A stretch of 64,000 bases of DNA from Henriciella sp. (GTDB taxonomy: Bacteria; Pseudomonadota; Alphaproteobacteria; Caulobacterales; Hyphomonadaceae), in NCBI RefSeq assembly GCF_029937755.1, contig NZ_JAPYPG010000008.1:83759-147758 (forward strand), given 5' to 3'. Position numbers and translations under genes: made by a program. Below, one piece after another: positions 9,127 to 17,805 of this stretch (within the stretch, counting starts at the first letter, position 1; every line of letters starts with the position of its first letter). The notes beneath the pieces are model-generated. The model ran no database searches, had not been told where the DNA came from, and worked only from the letters and a program-made list of their open reading frames with translations.

Positions 9127-10070
9127 CAACAGCGCTCATCATTGGCCTTTCGGTCGTGATTGTCGCTGCGGACGGCGAGACGCCCTGCGTGCTGGTCACC
9201 CGCCGCAATGGCGGGCTCACGGCGCTACCCTTCGGGACGTTCGACCCGGCAGAGCACCGCACCTTCGAGATCGCGCTACGCGGCTGGGTGCGCGAGCAGA
9301 CCGGCTTCGATCTCGGCTATGTCGAGCAGCTCTATACCTTCGGGGACCGTGACCGCGAGACCCCGGAAGCCACACTTGCCGACACGCCTGAAAACGCCCG
9401 CGTCGTCTCTGTCGGCTACCTCGGCCTGACGCCGGACCCGACGCGCCCGCCGGAAGCGCTCGAAGCGCGCTGGCGCGGCTGGTATGGCCACTTCCCCTGG
9501 GAAGACCACCGCAATGGCCGCCCGGGGATTATCGACGCGGTCATCGCGCCACGGCTGCAAACATGGGCGGCAGGCAGTGAAAACCGCCAGTCACGCGCCC
9601 GTCTGGCTTTCGGCCTGGAGGGGCAGGACTGGATCGATGACCGTGTGCTGGAACGCTACGAACTGCTCTATGAGGCCGGGCTCGTCACCGAATGCGCGCG
9701 TGACGCCGGCCTGCCGCTGCCGGACGTGAAGCTCGGCGAGCCAATGGCCTCGGATCACCGCCGCATCCTCGCAACCGCCATGGGCCGCCTGCGCGGCAAG
9801 ATCCGCTATCGCCCCGTCGTCTTCGAGCTGATGCCGGAGCGGTTCACGCTCTCGGCCCTGCAGCTGACCTGCGAGGGCATTCTCGGCCTGCGTCTGCACA
9901 AGCAGAACTTCCGCCGCGCGCTCGACCGCGCCGGACTTGTCGAGGGAACAGGTGAAATGATGGCCGCGACCGGCGGACGCCCGGCCGAACTTTTCCGCTT
10001 CTGCCGTGATAAATTCCGCCGGAGTGCCGCGCTCGGCATCACCACACCGGCCATGCGCCGGGAGGGCTAA
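9123..10070 (+). CDS. NUDIX-domain NAD regulator (COG4111/NrtR-like)
   Basis: N-terminal Nudix-like domain plus C-terminal wHTH-like RFTLSALQLTCEGILGLRLHKQNFRRALDRAGLVEGTG; GTG start overlaps the upstream gene. Confidence 0.75.
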   Translation: MTTALIIGLSVVIVAADGETPCVLVTRRNGGLTALPFGTFDPAEHRTFEIALRGWVREQTGFDLGYVEQLYTFGDRDRETPEATLADTPENARVVSVGYLGLTPDPTRPPEALEARWRGWYGHFPWEDHRNGRPGIIDAVIAPRLQTWAAGSENRQSRARLAFGLEGQDWIDDRVLERYELLYEAGLVTECARDAGLPLPDVKLGEPMASDHRRILATAMGRLRGKIRYRPVVFELMPERFTLSALQLTCEGILGLRLHKQNFRRALDRAGLVEGTGEMMAATGGRPAELFRFCRDKFRRSAALGITTPAMRREG

Positions 10071-10086
10071 GGGATCGTCTCAAAAA

Positions 10087-10174
10087 CCGCCTCCCTGACG
10101 CACGTCAGGGTCCATGGCGGCTGGAAGGTGGTCTCAACCGCCATGGGTCCCAGCTTTCGCTGGGAAGGCGGAGG
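10087..10174. repeat. Multi-hairpin palindromic intergenic element, copy A
   Basis: CCTGACGcaCGTCAGG, CCATGGCGG...CCGCCATGG, CCCAGCtttcGCTGGG enclosed by CCGCCTCC/GGCGGAGG. Confidence 0.75.
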
Positions 10175-10196
10175 ATAGCTATGGCTGAGCTTGAGA

Positions 10197-10976
10197 TCAG
10201 ATGTGACGCAGTCGCTCGGCCAGCGCCGGATTGAAGAAGCGTAGCATCAGCGGAAACAGGACGAACCCGCCCGCCAGCCCGCCAATGTGCGCCATCCATG
10301 CGAGCTGCATGCCGAAGGTCGCCGCGATCAGCATGTTACCGACAACCGCGATCACCAGGTTGATGACCAGCCACGGCATGGACATGCGGACAGCCTGTTT
10401 GAACCCGCCTTGCAGCCAGCCCACCGCGGGCAGGAAACCGGACAGCGCAGAAGAGGCCCCGATCACGATTTCGGAGCGGTTCATGAACTCGCCCCAGGCG
10501 ATCTGGGCGAGCGCACCGGCAATCGCTGCGCCCGCAAAGAAAACGAGAAAGCCGACAGCGCCTTTGCCGCCCCGTCCAAATGCCATGGCGATGGGCGGGC
10601 CGAAGGCGATCATCGCCGTCATGTTCATGGCCAGATGGAAGAAGCCGCCATGCAGCAGAACGTGCAGGATGAGTGGCGGGAAATCTCCGAATGGACGCGT
10701 CACATCCGCGAATTCCGGGCCCGTCAGGATGGCGCCAGCCGCGAACATCCAGTTCTCGAGATAGGGGTCGGCCATGAACTGGATGATGCTCGTGCCGATA
10801 ATGACCGCCGTCAGCGCCAGGACAATCGCTGGAAAGCGATTGAAGACGGGTTCACGCGGGCGAAGGTCCTGGGAGGGGTCGTAGCGATACACCCGGCAAA
10901 TATGGGGCAGCGCCAGCCGGGTTAAAGGCTGGGCCTGTTGCAGCACAAACAATGCCGCGTCATCCCCCAACGTCAT
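10197..10976 (-). CDS. Rhomboid family intramembrane serine protease
   Basis: GASSALSG catalytic Ser motif, LLHGGFFHLAMNM, and MAHIGGLAGGF catalytic His helix. Confidence 0.9.
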   Translation of the reverse strand: MTLGDDAALFVLQQAQPLTRLALPHICRVYRYDPSQDLRPREPVFNRFPAIVLALTAVIIGTSIIQFMADPYLENWMFAAGAILTGPEFADVTRPFGDFPPLILHVLLHGGFFHLAMNMTAMIAFGPPIAMAFGRGGKGAVGFLVFFAGAAIAGALAQIAWGEFMNRSEIVIGASSALSGFLPAVGWLQGGFKQAVRMSMPWLVINLVIAVVGNMLIAATFGMQLAWMAHIGGLAGGFVLFPLMLRFFNPALAERLRHI

Positions 10977-11013
10977 GAATTGATTTCGCGGGCGGACCCG
11001 TCAGGATCGTCTC

Positions 11014-12195
11014 ATGAGCAAGACACGCGACATCACTTTCGACAGCCTCCGTCCGCCCGCCCCGTGGATGGACGATACCCATTCAATATGGCGCAACTCG
11101 GTCCGCGCCTTCATCGACAAGGAACTCGTTCCAAACATCGAAGAGTGGGAAGAGGCCGGACAGATTCCGCGCGACGTCTATCCCAAGGCGGCAGACGCCG
11201 GCCTGATCGGGATGGGCTATCCCGAGGAATATGGCGGCGCCGGCACCGATTTCGACCGCTTCCACGGCACTGTCACGTCCGAAGAACTGGCCCGCATGGG
11301 CGCCGGGGGCGTCTCGTCAGCGCTGATGATCCACGGCATCGGCCTGCCGCCAATCATGGCGCTCGGCACCGAGGAGATGAAGCAGGAGATCGCGCCCCAG
11401 GTTCTCTCCGGCAAGAAACAGATCAGCCTTGGCATTACCGAGCCCGGTGGCGGCTCGGATGTCGCGCAGTTGAAGACCAATGCGAAGCGCTCCGGCAATG
11501 GCTGGGTCGTCAACGGCTCGAAGACTTACATTACTGGCGGCATGACCTCGAAATGGCTCACCTGCGCCGTCCGCACCGGCGGGCCGGGCATGGGCGGCAT
11601 TTCGCTGATGCTGATCGATCTCGAAGCTGAGGGTGTCTCCCGCACGAGCCTGCCGAAGATGGGCTGGTGGGCCTCCGATACCGCGACGATCCATCTGGAC
11701 GATGTCTTCGTGGCGCCGGAAAACCTGATCGGCGAGGTCGACAAGGGCTTTTACGGCATCATGGCGAACTTCAATGGCGAGCGCCTCGGCATGGCCGCGC
11801 AGGCGACCGCCTATGCCCGCGTCTGCATCGAGGAAGCCGCGGCCTGGGCCCAGCAGCGCGAGACCTTCGGCAAGCGCCTCGCGGACCACCAGGTCATCCG
11901 CCACAAGATTGCCGCCATGTGCCAGCGTGTCTGGGCCACGACGGCGATGCTCGACCAGCTGACATGGCGCGTTCAGAGCGGCGAACAGCCGATCGGTGAA
12001 CTTGCCATGCTGAAGGTGCAGGCGACCGAGACGATGGAATTCTGCGCCCGCGAGGCCATGCAGATCCTTGGCGGCGCCGGGTTCATCCGCGGCCACCGTG
12101 TGGAACGCATCTATCGTGAGGTGCGCGTCATGGCGATTGGCGGCGGCTCGGAAGAGATCATGCGCGACCTGACGGCACGGCAGCTGGGGCTCTGA
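11014..12195 (+). CDS. Acyl-CoA dehydrogenase
   Basis: ITEPGGGSDVAQLKTNAKR, RETFGKRLADHQVIRHKIA, QILGGAGFIRGHRVERIYREVRVMAIGGGSEEIM. Confidence 0.93.
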   Translation: MSKTRDITFDSLRPPAPWMDDTHSIWRNSVRAFIDKELVPNIEEWEEAGQIPRDVYPKAADAGLIGMGYPEEYGGAGTDFDRFHGTVTSEELARMGAGGVSSALMIHGIGLPPIMALGTEEMKQEIAPQVLSGKKQISLGITEPGGGSDVAQLKTNAKRSGNGWVVNGSKTYITGGMTSKWLTCAVRTGGPGMGGISLMLIDLEAEGVSRTSLPKMGWWASDTATIHLDDVFVAPENLIGEVDKGFYGIMANFNGERLGMAAQATAYARVCIEEAAAWAQQRETFGKRLADHQVIRHKIAAMCQRVWATTAMLDQLTWRVQSGEQPIGELAMLKVQATETMEFCAREAMQILGGAGFIRGHRVERIYREVRVMAIGGGSEEIMRDLTARQLGL

Positions 12196-12272
12196 CTCCC
12201 GGAAATTCGATGGATTTCTGAACGCGACACGCGCTCGGCACGTTATGCTTATAGTCTGCGGAGAAATCATCG

Positions 12273-12698
12273 ATGAAACTGTACTGGCTCGCCCCGGCTG
12301 CCCTCGCCCTGATCACCGCATGTGGCAGTGACGAAACCGAGACGCCGACCCTGTTCTCGAACTGTGTAACCGTGATGTCCGACCCGGAACTTTCCCGGGA
12401 ACTCGCCGAGGCGTCGACCTCGCCGGACGCGGCCTGCACCTGCCTTCAGGCGCATGTGAAGGAGGATGAGGACACCAAGCGCATGCTGGGCATCTTCTTC
12501 TCTGATCTCGCCAGCGCAATGCAGGCGTCCGGCGAAAGCGCTGAAGACTTGGCCGGACGGCTGATCGCCCGTTCGATGCTGCCGGACGAAGGATCTGGCG
12601 ATCCAACCTTCGCCGACGCGATGCCTGTCTTCAACAATGTCTTCGAAGAGCTGCTGAGCGACATCGAAGAAAATGATGGTGCCTGCCCGGCCGTCTAG
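12273..12698 (+). CDS. Hypothetical lipoprotein
   Basis: Lipobox-like ALALITACG; no recognised domain. Confidence 0.65.
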   Translation: MKLYWLAPAALALITACGSDETETPTLFSNCVTVMSDPELSRELAEASTSPDAACTCLQAHVKEDEDTKRMLGIFFSDLASAMQASGESAEDLAGRLIARSMLPDEGSGDPTFADAMPVFNNVFEELLSDIEENDGACPAV

Positions 12699-12728
12699 CG
12701 GTGACCAGTATGGGGCCTCCCCTTCCCC

Positions 12729-12762
12729 AAAAAAATACGGGCCCTCCATCCTGGAGGGCCCG
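12729..12762 (-). terminator. Rho-independent terminator of the OmpW-family gene
   Basis: cgGGCCCTCCAtccTGGAGGGCCcg hairpin followed on the minus strand by a T tract (ATTTTTTT). Confidence 0.8.
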
Positions 12763-12795
12763 CGGGGGCAACTAATCTGCCAGGGAGGTGGCGGA

Positions 12796-13494
12796 CTAGA
12801 AGCGGTAGCCGAGACCGAGACCGATGATCACAGGATTGATCTCGACATCGGCATTGACCTTGACCTTCTCGACGCCGAGCGACGGGCCGAGGGCACTGGA
12901 CAGATCGACCGTCACATCGGGCTCGATCCAGACCTTCTTCACATCGGCATTGAAGGCCCAGCCGCCTTCCTGGCCGTCCAGGTCATAATCAAAACCTGCC
13001 TGCAGCGCGAAGCCGACTGTCGGATCGTATTCGATGCTGTCGGCGACGGCGCCTTCATCCTCATTGAAGAAGAAGGTCGCGTTCACGCCGGCCCCGACAT
13101 AGGGCTTGAACGCCGAGCCGGTATCGAAGTGATACTGCAGGGTCAGCGTCGGTGGCAGCAGCCAGACATCGCCCAGATCGACCGTCGCACCGTCCAGGAC
13201 ACCCGGCACCGTGACGGCTGTGGCCTTCACATCGTGCGGGGTGACACCGAGGATCAGCTCGGCGGCAATGTTGTCGGTAAAGAAGTAGGTGATGTCGAGC
13301 TCCGGCACATACTGATCGCCGATATCGACACTGCCCGGCAGCGCTGTGCCACCGACAGACAAATCTGCGCCTTCGTCCGGCAGCACCCCGATGACCCGGC
13401 CGCGAACCATCCAGTCGCCCGGTTCAGCCATCGCATGGCCTGCCCCCATCAACGCGGATGCTGCCATAAGGCCAGCCAGAAGACTACGTTTCAT
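12796..13494 (-). CDS. OmpW family outer-membrane protein
   Basis: Signal peptide, DWMVRGRVIGVLPDEGADL, PELDITYFFTDNIAAELILGVTPHDVKA, PPTLTLQYHFDTGSAFKPYVGAGVNATFFF, terminal F. Confidence 0.92.
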   Translation of the reverse strand: MKRSLLAGLMAASALMGAGHAMAEPGDWMVRGRVIGVLPDEGADLSVGGTALPGSVDIGDQYVPELDITYFFTDNIAAELILGVTPHDVKATAVTVPGVLDGATVDLGDVWLLPPTLTLQYHFDTGSAFKPYVGAGVNATFFFNEDEGAVADSIEYDPTVGFALQAGFDYDLDGQEGGWAFNADVKKVWIEPDVTVDLSSALGPSLGVEKVKVNADVEINPVIIGLGLGYRF

Positions 13495-13679
13495 GAAACT
13501 CTCCTCAACAAGTGATGAGGACTACTAACCCGCTGGGATAACAATGGATATTGGCCCGCTTGTCGCGCGCCGACACACCGCGCGGCATAGTCGCCCGACT
13601 AGGGAGAAGCCCCTATGGACCGCGGCTGCAGGCGCGCTTTGGACTGGTAATTTTCCCCGAAACGTCCGACATTATACCT

Positions 13680-14165
13680 ATGGCCCACGCAGACGCCGAA
13701 ACGCACAAGCACGTAAACACCCCCTGCAGCCCGCAGGATATCGATGCTTTCCTTGCGGAAGCCGAAGCGCTTGCCATCCGCAAGGGCCAGCGGCTGACGA
13801 AGATTCGCCGCAAGGTGCTGCGCCTTCTCCTGGAGAGCAATGAGCCCTCAAAGGCCTATGACCTGCTCGCCAATCTCGATGGCGAGGGGTCGGCCAAGCC
13901 GCCAACGGTCTACCGCGCGCTGGACTTCCTGCAGGAGGTCGGCCTCGCCCACAAGATCGAGAGCCTCAACGCCTATGTCGCCTGCGGCCATACCAGCCAC
14001 AAACATTCCGCGGTCTTCCTGATCTGCGAGGAGTGCGGGGGTGCCGAAGAGCTGCATGCGGTCACGACGACGGAAGCGCTGAAGGCCGAGACCGAAGCCG
14101 CAGGCTTCAGGATGCGCCATGCCGTGATCGAGGCGCGAGGCATCTGCAGGGAATGCGCCTCGTGA
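13680..14165 (+). CDS. Fur family transcriptional regulator, probably Zur-type
   Basis: LTKIRRKVLRLLLESNEPSKAYDLLANL, TVYRALDFLQEVGLAHKIESLNAYVACGH, ICEECG/CREC metal-binding Cys pairs; start placed at MAHADAE. Confidence 0.85.
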   Translation: MAHADAETHKHVNTPCSPQDIDAFLAEAEALAIRKGQRLTKIRRKVLRLLLESNEPSKAYDLLANLDGEGSAKPPTVYRALDFLQEVGLAHKIESLNAYVACGHTSHKHSAVFLICEECGGAEELHAVTTTEALKAETEAAGFRMRHAVIEARGICRECAS

Positions 14166-14584
14166 GAGCGATTGCGCTGGCCATGCTGGCGCTTGTCGCC
14201 CTGCCCGCGCACGCCAATGAAACCGCGTTTGCCCAGGCTGTCGAAACCGGCGCCTGGCAAGGCTGCGTGTTTGAAGAAGGCTATGATCCTTACCCCATCA
14301 TCCTGACGCCGCGCGGCGAAGACTTTTTCGTCTCCTATCCGCATCTGGAGTGCATCGGTGGCCACAATGTCGATGTGCGCCCGCAAGGCTATGATGCCGT
14401 CGAGATCATGGTCATCGACACCGGCCATCAGTGCACGACCAATTCGCCGCTCGAATACACCCTGCAGCCCGATGGTCTCCGCATCGACTATTTCGCTGAC
14501 GAGATCGGCACCTATGCCCTGCTGCGTCCGGCCCCGCCTGGCGCACCTCCACCGGTCTGCAACACGCCCGAAGCAACATCGTGA
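14162..14584 (+). CDS. Hypothetical secreted protein, coupled to the Fur-family gene
   Basis: GTG start overlaps the upstream TGA; signal peptide VRAIALAMLALVALPAHANE. Confidence 0.6.
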   Translation: MRAIALAMLALVALPAHANETAFAQAVETGAWQGCVFEEGYDPYPIILTPRGEDFFVSYPHLECIGGHNVDVRPQGYDAVEIMVIDTGHQCTTNSPLEYTLQPDGLRIDYFADEIGTYALLRPAPPGAPPPVCNTPEATS

Positions 14585-14694
14585 TCGATGTTTCGGTTCG
14601 GTTTGGCGGCATCTTCCGATATGAGACGCAGTGACGGGGGCAAAGACGATTCGCCCCTTCGCTTGAGACGCAACGGGAGACCGCGACGGCCGAC

Positions 14695-15618
14695 ATGATT
14701 GATCTCTGGAAGGGAAGCGCCAACACCTGGGACTGTGACGAGATGGGGCACATGAATGTGCGCGTCTATCTCGAAAAGGCATTCGAGGGGCTCGGCACAG
14801 TGGCAGGCCTCTGCCATCTGAGCCATGTCTACAAACCGAATGCGCCCTCGACACTGATCCCGCGCGAACAGCACATCCGCTTTATTCGCGAAGTGCATCC
14901 GGGCCGTCCGCTCTCGATGACGGGCTGCGTTCTGGAGGTCGGTGAGACCACGGTGACCGTCTACCAGCAGCTGGTCCACGGAGACGGGACGGTCGCGGCG
15001 GCCTTCCGCACCGAGCTGGAACATGTCTCGACCCACAGCCTGAAGGCGTTCCCCTGGAGCGACCGCACCCGCACCTCCCTCGAGGCGCTGGCCGGCACGC
15101 CACCCACGGAAACCGCACCGCGCGGCCTCGACATGGAGAAGTCGCCCCTTCCCGACGATGAGGTGAGCCGCGCCATCGCCGAGGAACAAGGCGTGCAGGT
15201 GATCGGGCTGGGGATGATCCCGCTTCAGCATTGCGATGTGTTCGGACGGATGGAACCGGCCCGGTTTATTGGCCGGGTCTCTGATTCCGTGCCGAACCTG
15301 CTTTATGACTGGCGGACACGCGTTGCTGAATCCGTGCCCGGACGGAAGATGGGCGCTGCCGTACTCGAGAACCGCATCGTCTACCGCCGCTGGCCGAAAG
15401 CCGGCGACCGTTTCGAGGTCCGCACGGCGCTTGCCGGTGTGCAGGAGAAGACCCACTCGCTCGTCCACTGGGTGCTCGATCCGCAGACCGGGCTGCCCTG
15501 GATGACCGCCGAAGTGGTTGCGATCACCTTCGACATGAATACCCGCAAGGCCATCGCGACGCCAAAAGACATGATGGATGACCTGGCCCGCATCGCGCCG
15601 GGAGACATTTCGCTTTAA
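14695..15618 (+). CDS. Acyl-CoA thioesterase (hotdog fold)
   Basis: WKGSANTWDCDEMGHMNVRVYLEKAFEGLGTVAG: 4HBT-type thioesterase. Confidence 0.8.
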   Translation: MIDLWKGSANTWDCDEMGHMNVRVYLEKAFEGLGTVAGLCHLSHVYKPNAPSTLIPREQHIRFIREVHPGRPLSMTGCVLEVGETTVTVYQQLVHGDGTVAAAFRTELEHVSTHSLKAFPWSDRTRTSLEALAGTPPTETAPRGLDMEKSPLPDDEVSRAIAEEQGVQVIGLGMIPLQHCDVFGRMEPARFIGRVSDSVPNLLYDWRTRVAESVPGRKMGAAVLENRIVYRRWPKAGDRFEVRTALAGVQEKTHSLVHWVLDPQTGLPWMTAEVVAITFDMNTRKAIATPKDMMDDLARIAPGDISL

Positions 15619-15629
15619 GCCCGCCTGCG

Positions 15630-16598
15630 CTAGCCGATGCCGTGCAGGCTGCGGCGCATCTGGCCTTCATCCCCGGCTGCGAATCCCTCGATCAGCCGCG
15701 CAATTGCTGTCGAGAGCTCTTCACGGACCTCATAGGGCGCTTCCATGGGATGGAAATGCGTCGTGTTCGGACGGTCCTTGAGAACGAGATCCGGATATTT
15801 GTCGAGCATCATGTCGGCGACCTTGTCGCTCATCACCGGCTGGATTTCCGGCCGGAGGATGACCATCGGGATCTTCTTCTTCTTCACCTTCGACAGCGCG
15901 CCCCAGGGCTGGTTGCGCTGGGCATTGAACGTGGCGGCCTCCCAGGCCGGTTCACAGGTTAGCCGCCAGCGCTGGTCATCGCTGTCATAGTGATTGTCGT
16001 CCACCCGGTGCAGGCCGTCCATCAGATAGTCGTCGAGAAAGGGCTCGCGCCATGTCTTGAAGGCACCCCTGCCATTATACGCCTCGCGCGCTTTCTCCGG
16101 GCTGGAAAATTCGGCGCGCCGCTTCCTCGCCTGACGGGCCATCTGATTTCCGCCACCAAGGAATGAGGGCAGGAAAGGCAGCATGTGTTTCATGAAATAG
16201 AAGCGCCGCGTGAGAATGACCGGGTCGACCAGAACCAGCCCCTTCACCAGGTCGGGTCTTTTGCCGGCAACAAGAAGTGCCACGCAGCCGCCCATGGAAT
16301 GCCCGCAAAGCACAATCGGCTGGGTCGCGTTCTTCTCGAGGAAGGTGATTACGTCATCACGATACTTGTGCCAGGATTTGAGCTTCTTCGGCTCGGCTGG
16401 CAGCTTCGTGCGCCCATGGCCGCGCATATCCAGCGCCGTGACCTTGGTGCGAAGCCCGAGCGGCGCGATCATCGACTGATAGGTCATCGCATTGAAGCCG
16501 GTCGCGTGTAGCCACACGGCCGCAATCTCCAGTGCAGGATTGCCGAAATCAATCGCCTGCATGTCGCCTTCGGCCGTCTCTGTCCGGTATCTCCGCAT
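15630..16598 (-). CDS. Alpha/beta hydrolase
   Basis: GHSMGGCVALLVAGKRPDLVKGLVLVDP nucleophile elbow; start at MRRYRTETAEG. Confidence 0.88.
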   Translation of the reverse strand: MRRYRTETAEGDMQAIDFGNPALEIAAVWLHATGFNAMTYQSMIAPLGLRTKVTALDMRGHGRTKLPAEPKKLKSWHKYRDDVITFLEKNATQPIVLCGHSMGGCVALLVAGKRPDLVKGLVLVDPVILTRRFYFMKHMLPFLPSFLGGGNQMARQARKRRAEFSSPEKAREAYNGRGAFKTWREPFLDDYLMDGLHRVDDNHYDSDDQRWRLTCEPAWEAATFNAQRNQPWGALSKVKKKKIPMVILRPEIQPVMSDKVADMMLDKYPDLVLKDRPNTTHFHPMEAPYEVREELSTAIARLIEGFAAGDEGQMRRSLHGIG

Positions 16599-16776
16599 CA
16601 GGCCGCTATGAAGACGCGCCGCATGATCGTCCTCTCCTACTCTACCGGCCGGTTTTTCTTCTGAAATCAGAAGTTTAAAAAACGATGGCCACTGCGAACA
16701 AAGCAGAGTCTGCACAGACGCCGGGCAACTTGTAAAGCGCTCCCGCACGGCCATACACAGTGCAATTCACGCCGCT

Positions 16777-17118
16777 TCAGGCGTCGGTAAGCCTGAAGAT
16801 CGAGGTCGCCTTGAGAAGCGTCGTCCCGTCTGCCGACAGGGTGCCGCTCATGAAGATGATGGTCCTTGTCTGCCGATCCACTTTCGAGGAAAGCGCGACC
16901 TCGCCACCAGCAAAGTCTGCCCCCGTCACATCCACACTGATGGAAACGGTCTTTGCAGTCTTCTCGCCGCCCAGGCTGTCGGCATGGGCACGCATGGCCC
17001 GGATCATCAGTGCAGAGAGCACCGCCTCTCCGGCCTTCGGCAGATGGGCTTTCGCCTCCCCCGGGGCTGTGATCTTGATCTCGGGAAGCGTAATGGCGGC
17101 GTGGGCAGTCTCTGTCAT
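16777..17118 (-). CDS. Hotdog-fold acyl-CoA thioesterase-like protein
   Basis: VSISVDVTGADFAGGEVALSSKVDRQTRTIIFMSGTLSADGTTLLKATSIFRL; start at MTETAHAA. Confidence 0.6.
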   Translation of the reverse strand: MTETAHAAITLPEIKITAPGEAKAHLPKAGEAVLSALMIRAMRAHADSLGGEKTAKTVSISVDVTGADFAGGEVALSSKVDRQTRTIIFMSGTLSADGTTLLKATSIFRLTDA

Positions 17119-17145
17119 GCCGGATTTGCTAGTCTGCCGCGGCGC

Positions 17146-17184
17146 AAAAGAAAAGGCCTGCCGCACGGTGAGTGCAAGGCAGGC
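17146..17184 (-). terminator. Rho-independent terminator for the 17217-17642 gene
   Basis: Minus strand GGCCTGCC...GGCAGGCC followed by TTTTCTTTT. Confidence 0.8.
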
Positions 17185-17216
17185 CCCTCGATTGGCAAAT
17201 CTGTTGTGGTGGCCGT

Positions 17217-17642
17217 TCAGGCGACGGCGGTGCGGCGCTCCTCGCCAGCCTTCGGATCGGTGACGATCAGATCCCCCAGATGGCCGATGCCGCGGACATT
17301 GTAGGCCGTTTCCATATGCTGGCCGACGCAGCCGAGCAGCTTGGCGATCTGGGCGTGGCCGAGGCCGATTTCGTGGAGGCGCGAGAACATCGACATGGAG
17401 ACGTGCTGGCGTCCGCCCGGTGTCTGTTCGATCAGGCGGGCGATGGTGCCTGTGGCCGCGCCTTCCTGTGCGCCGGTCGTGGCAGACAGCGTGCGTGCGC
17501 CCGGCATGCGGGAGAAGACTTTCTCGATCAGCGGCGCGCCCTGGCGCTCTGCCGTATTGAAGAGGACGCCGAGCGCCTGTCGCGTCTGAGTTTCATCCAG
17601 TCCGGTTGCTTCAGACGTGGTCCTGATCAGGTCGTTCAACAT
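17217..17642 (-). CDS. Hypothetical protein (DUF2267/DUF2780-like small helical protein)
   Basis: MLNDLIRTTSEATGLDETQTRQALGVLFNTAERQGAPLIEKVFSRMPGA; family assignment tentative. Confidence 0.55.
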   Translation of the reverse strand: MLNDLIRTTSEATGLDETQTRQALGVLFNTAERQGAPLIEKVFSRMPGARTLSATTGAQEGAATGTIARLIEQTPGGRQHVSMSMFSRLHEIGLGHAQIAKLLGCVGQHMETAYNVRGIGHLGDLIVTDPKAGEERRTAVA

Positions 17643-17805
17643 TGTCAGCCTCCTCAACTTTGCCTCGTAGGCTTAAGAGGATAGGCACCGGCCCTTTGCA
17701 GAAAGTTACCGATACCCCCTGCAAATGTTCATTTTTCAGGATGAATCCTTAAAGCGCGTTAGGGCCGGGTAAAAATTTTGACCGGTTTTGTTAAGGAATG
17801 CGCGG

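Noticed and set aside
12673-13515. 280-aa + strand ORF
   Set aside because: Antisense to the OmpW-family gene and runs through its terminator.
17735-17800. Possible CtrA site (TTAA-N6-TTAG near 17749)
   Set aside because: Spacing is 6 rather than 7 and the second half-site is imperfect; not convincing.
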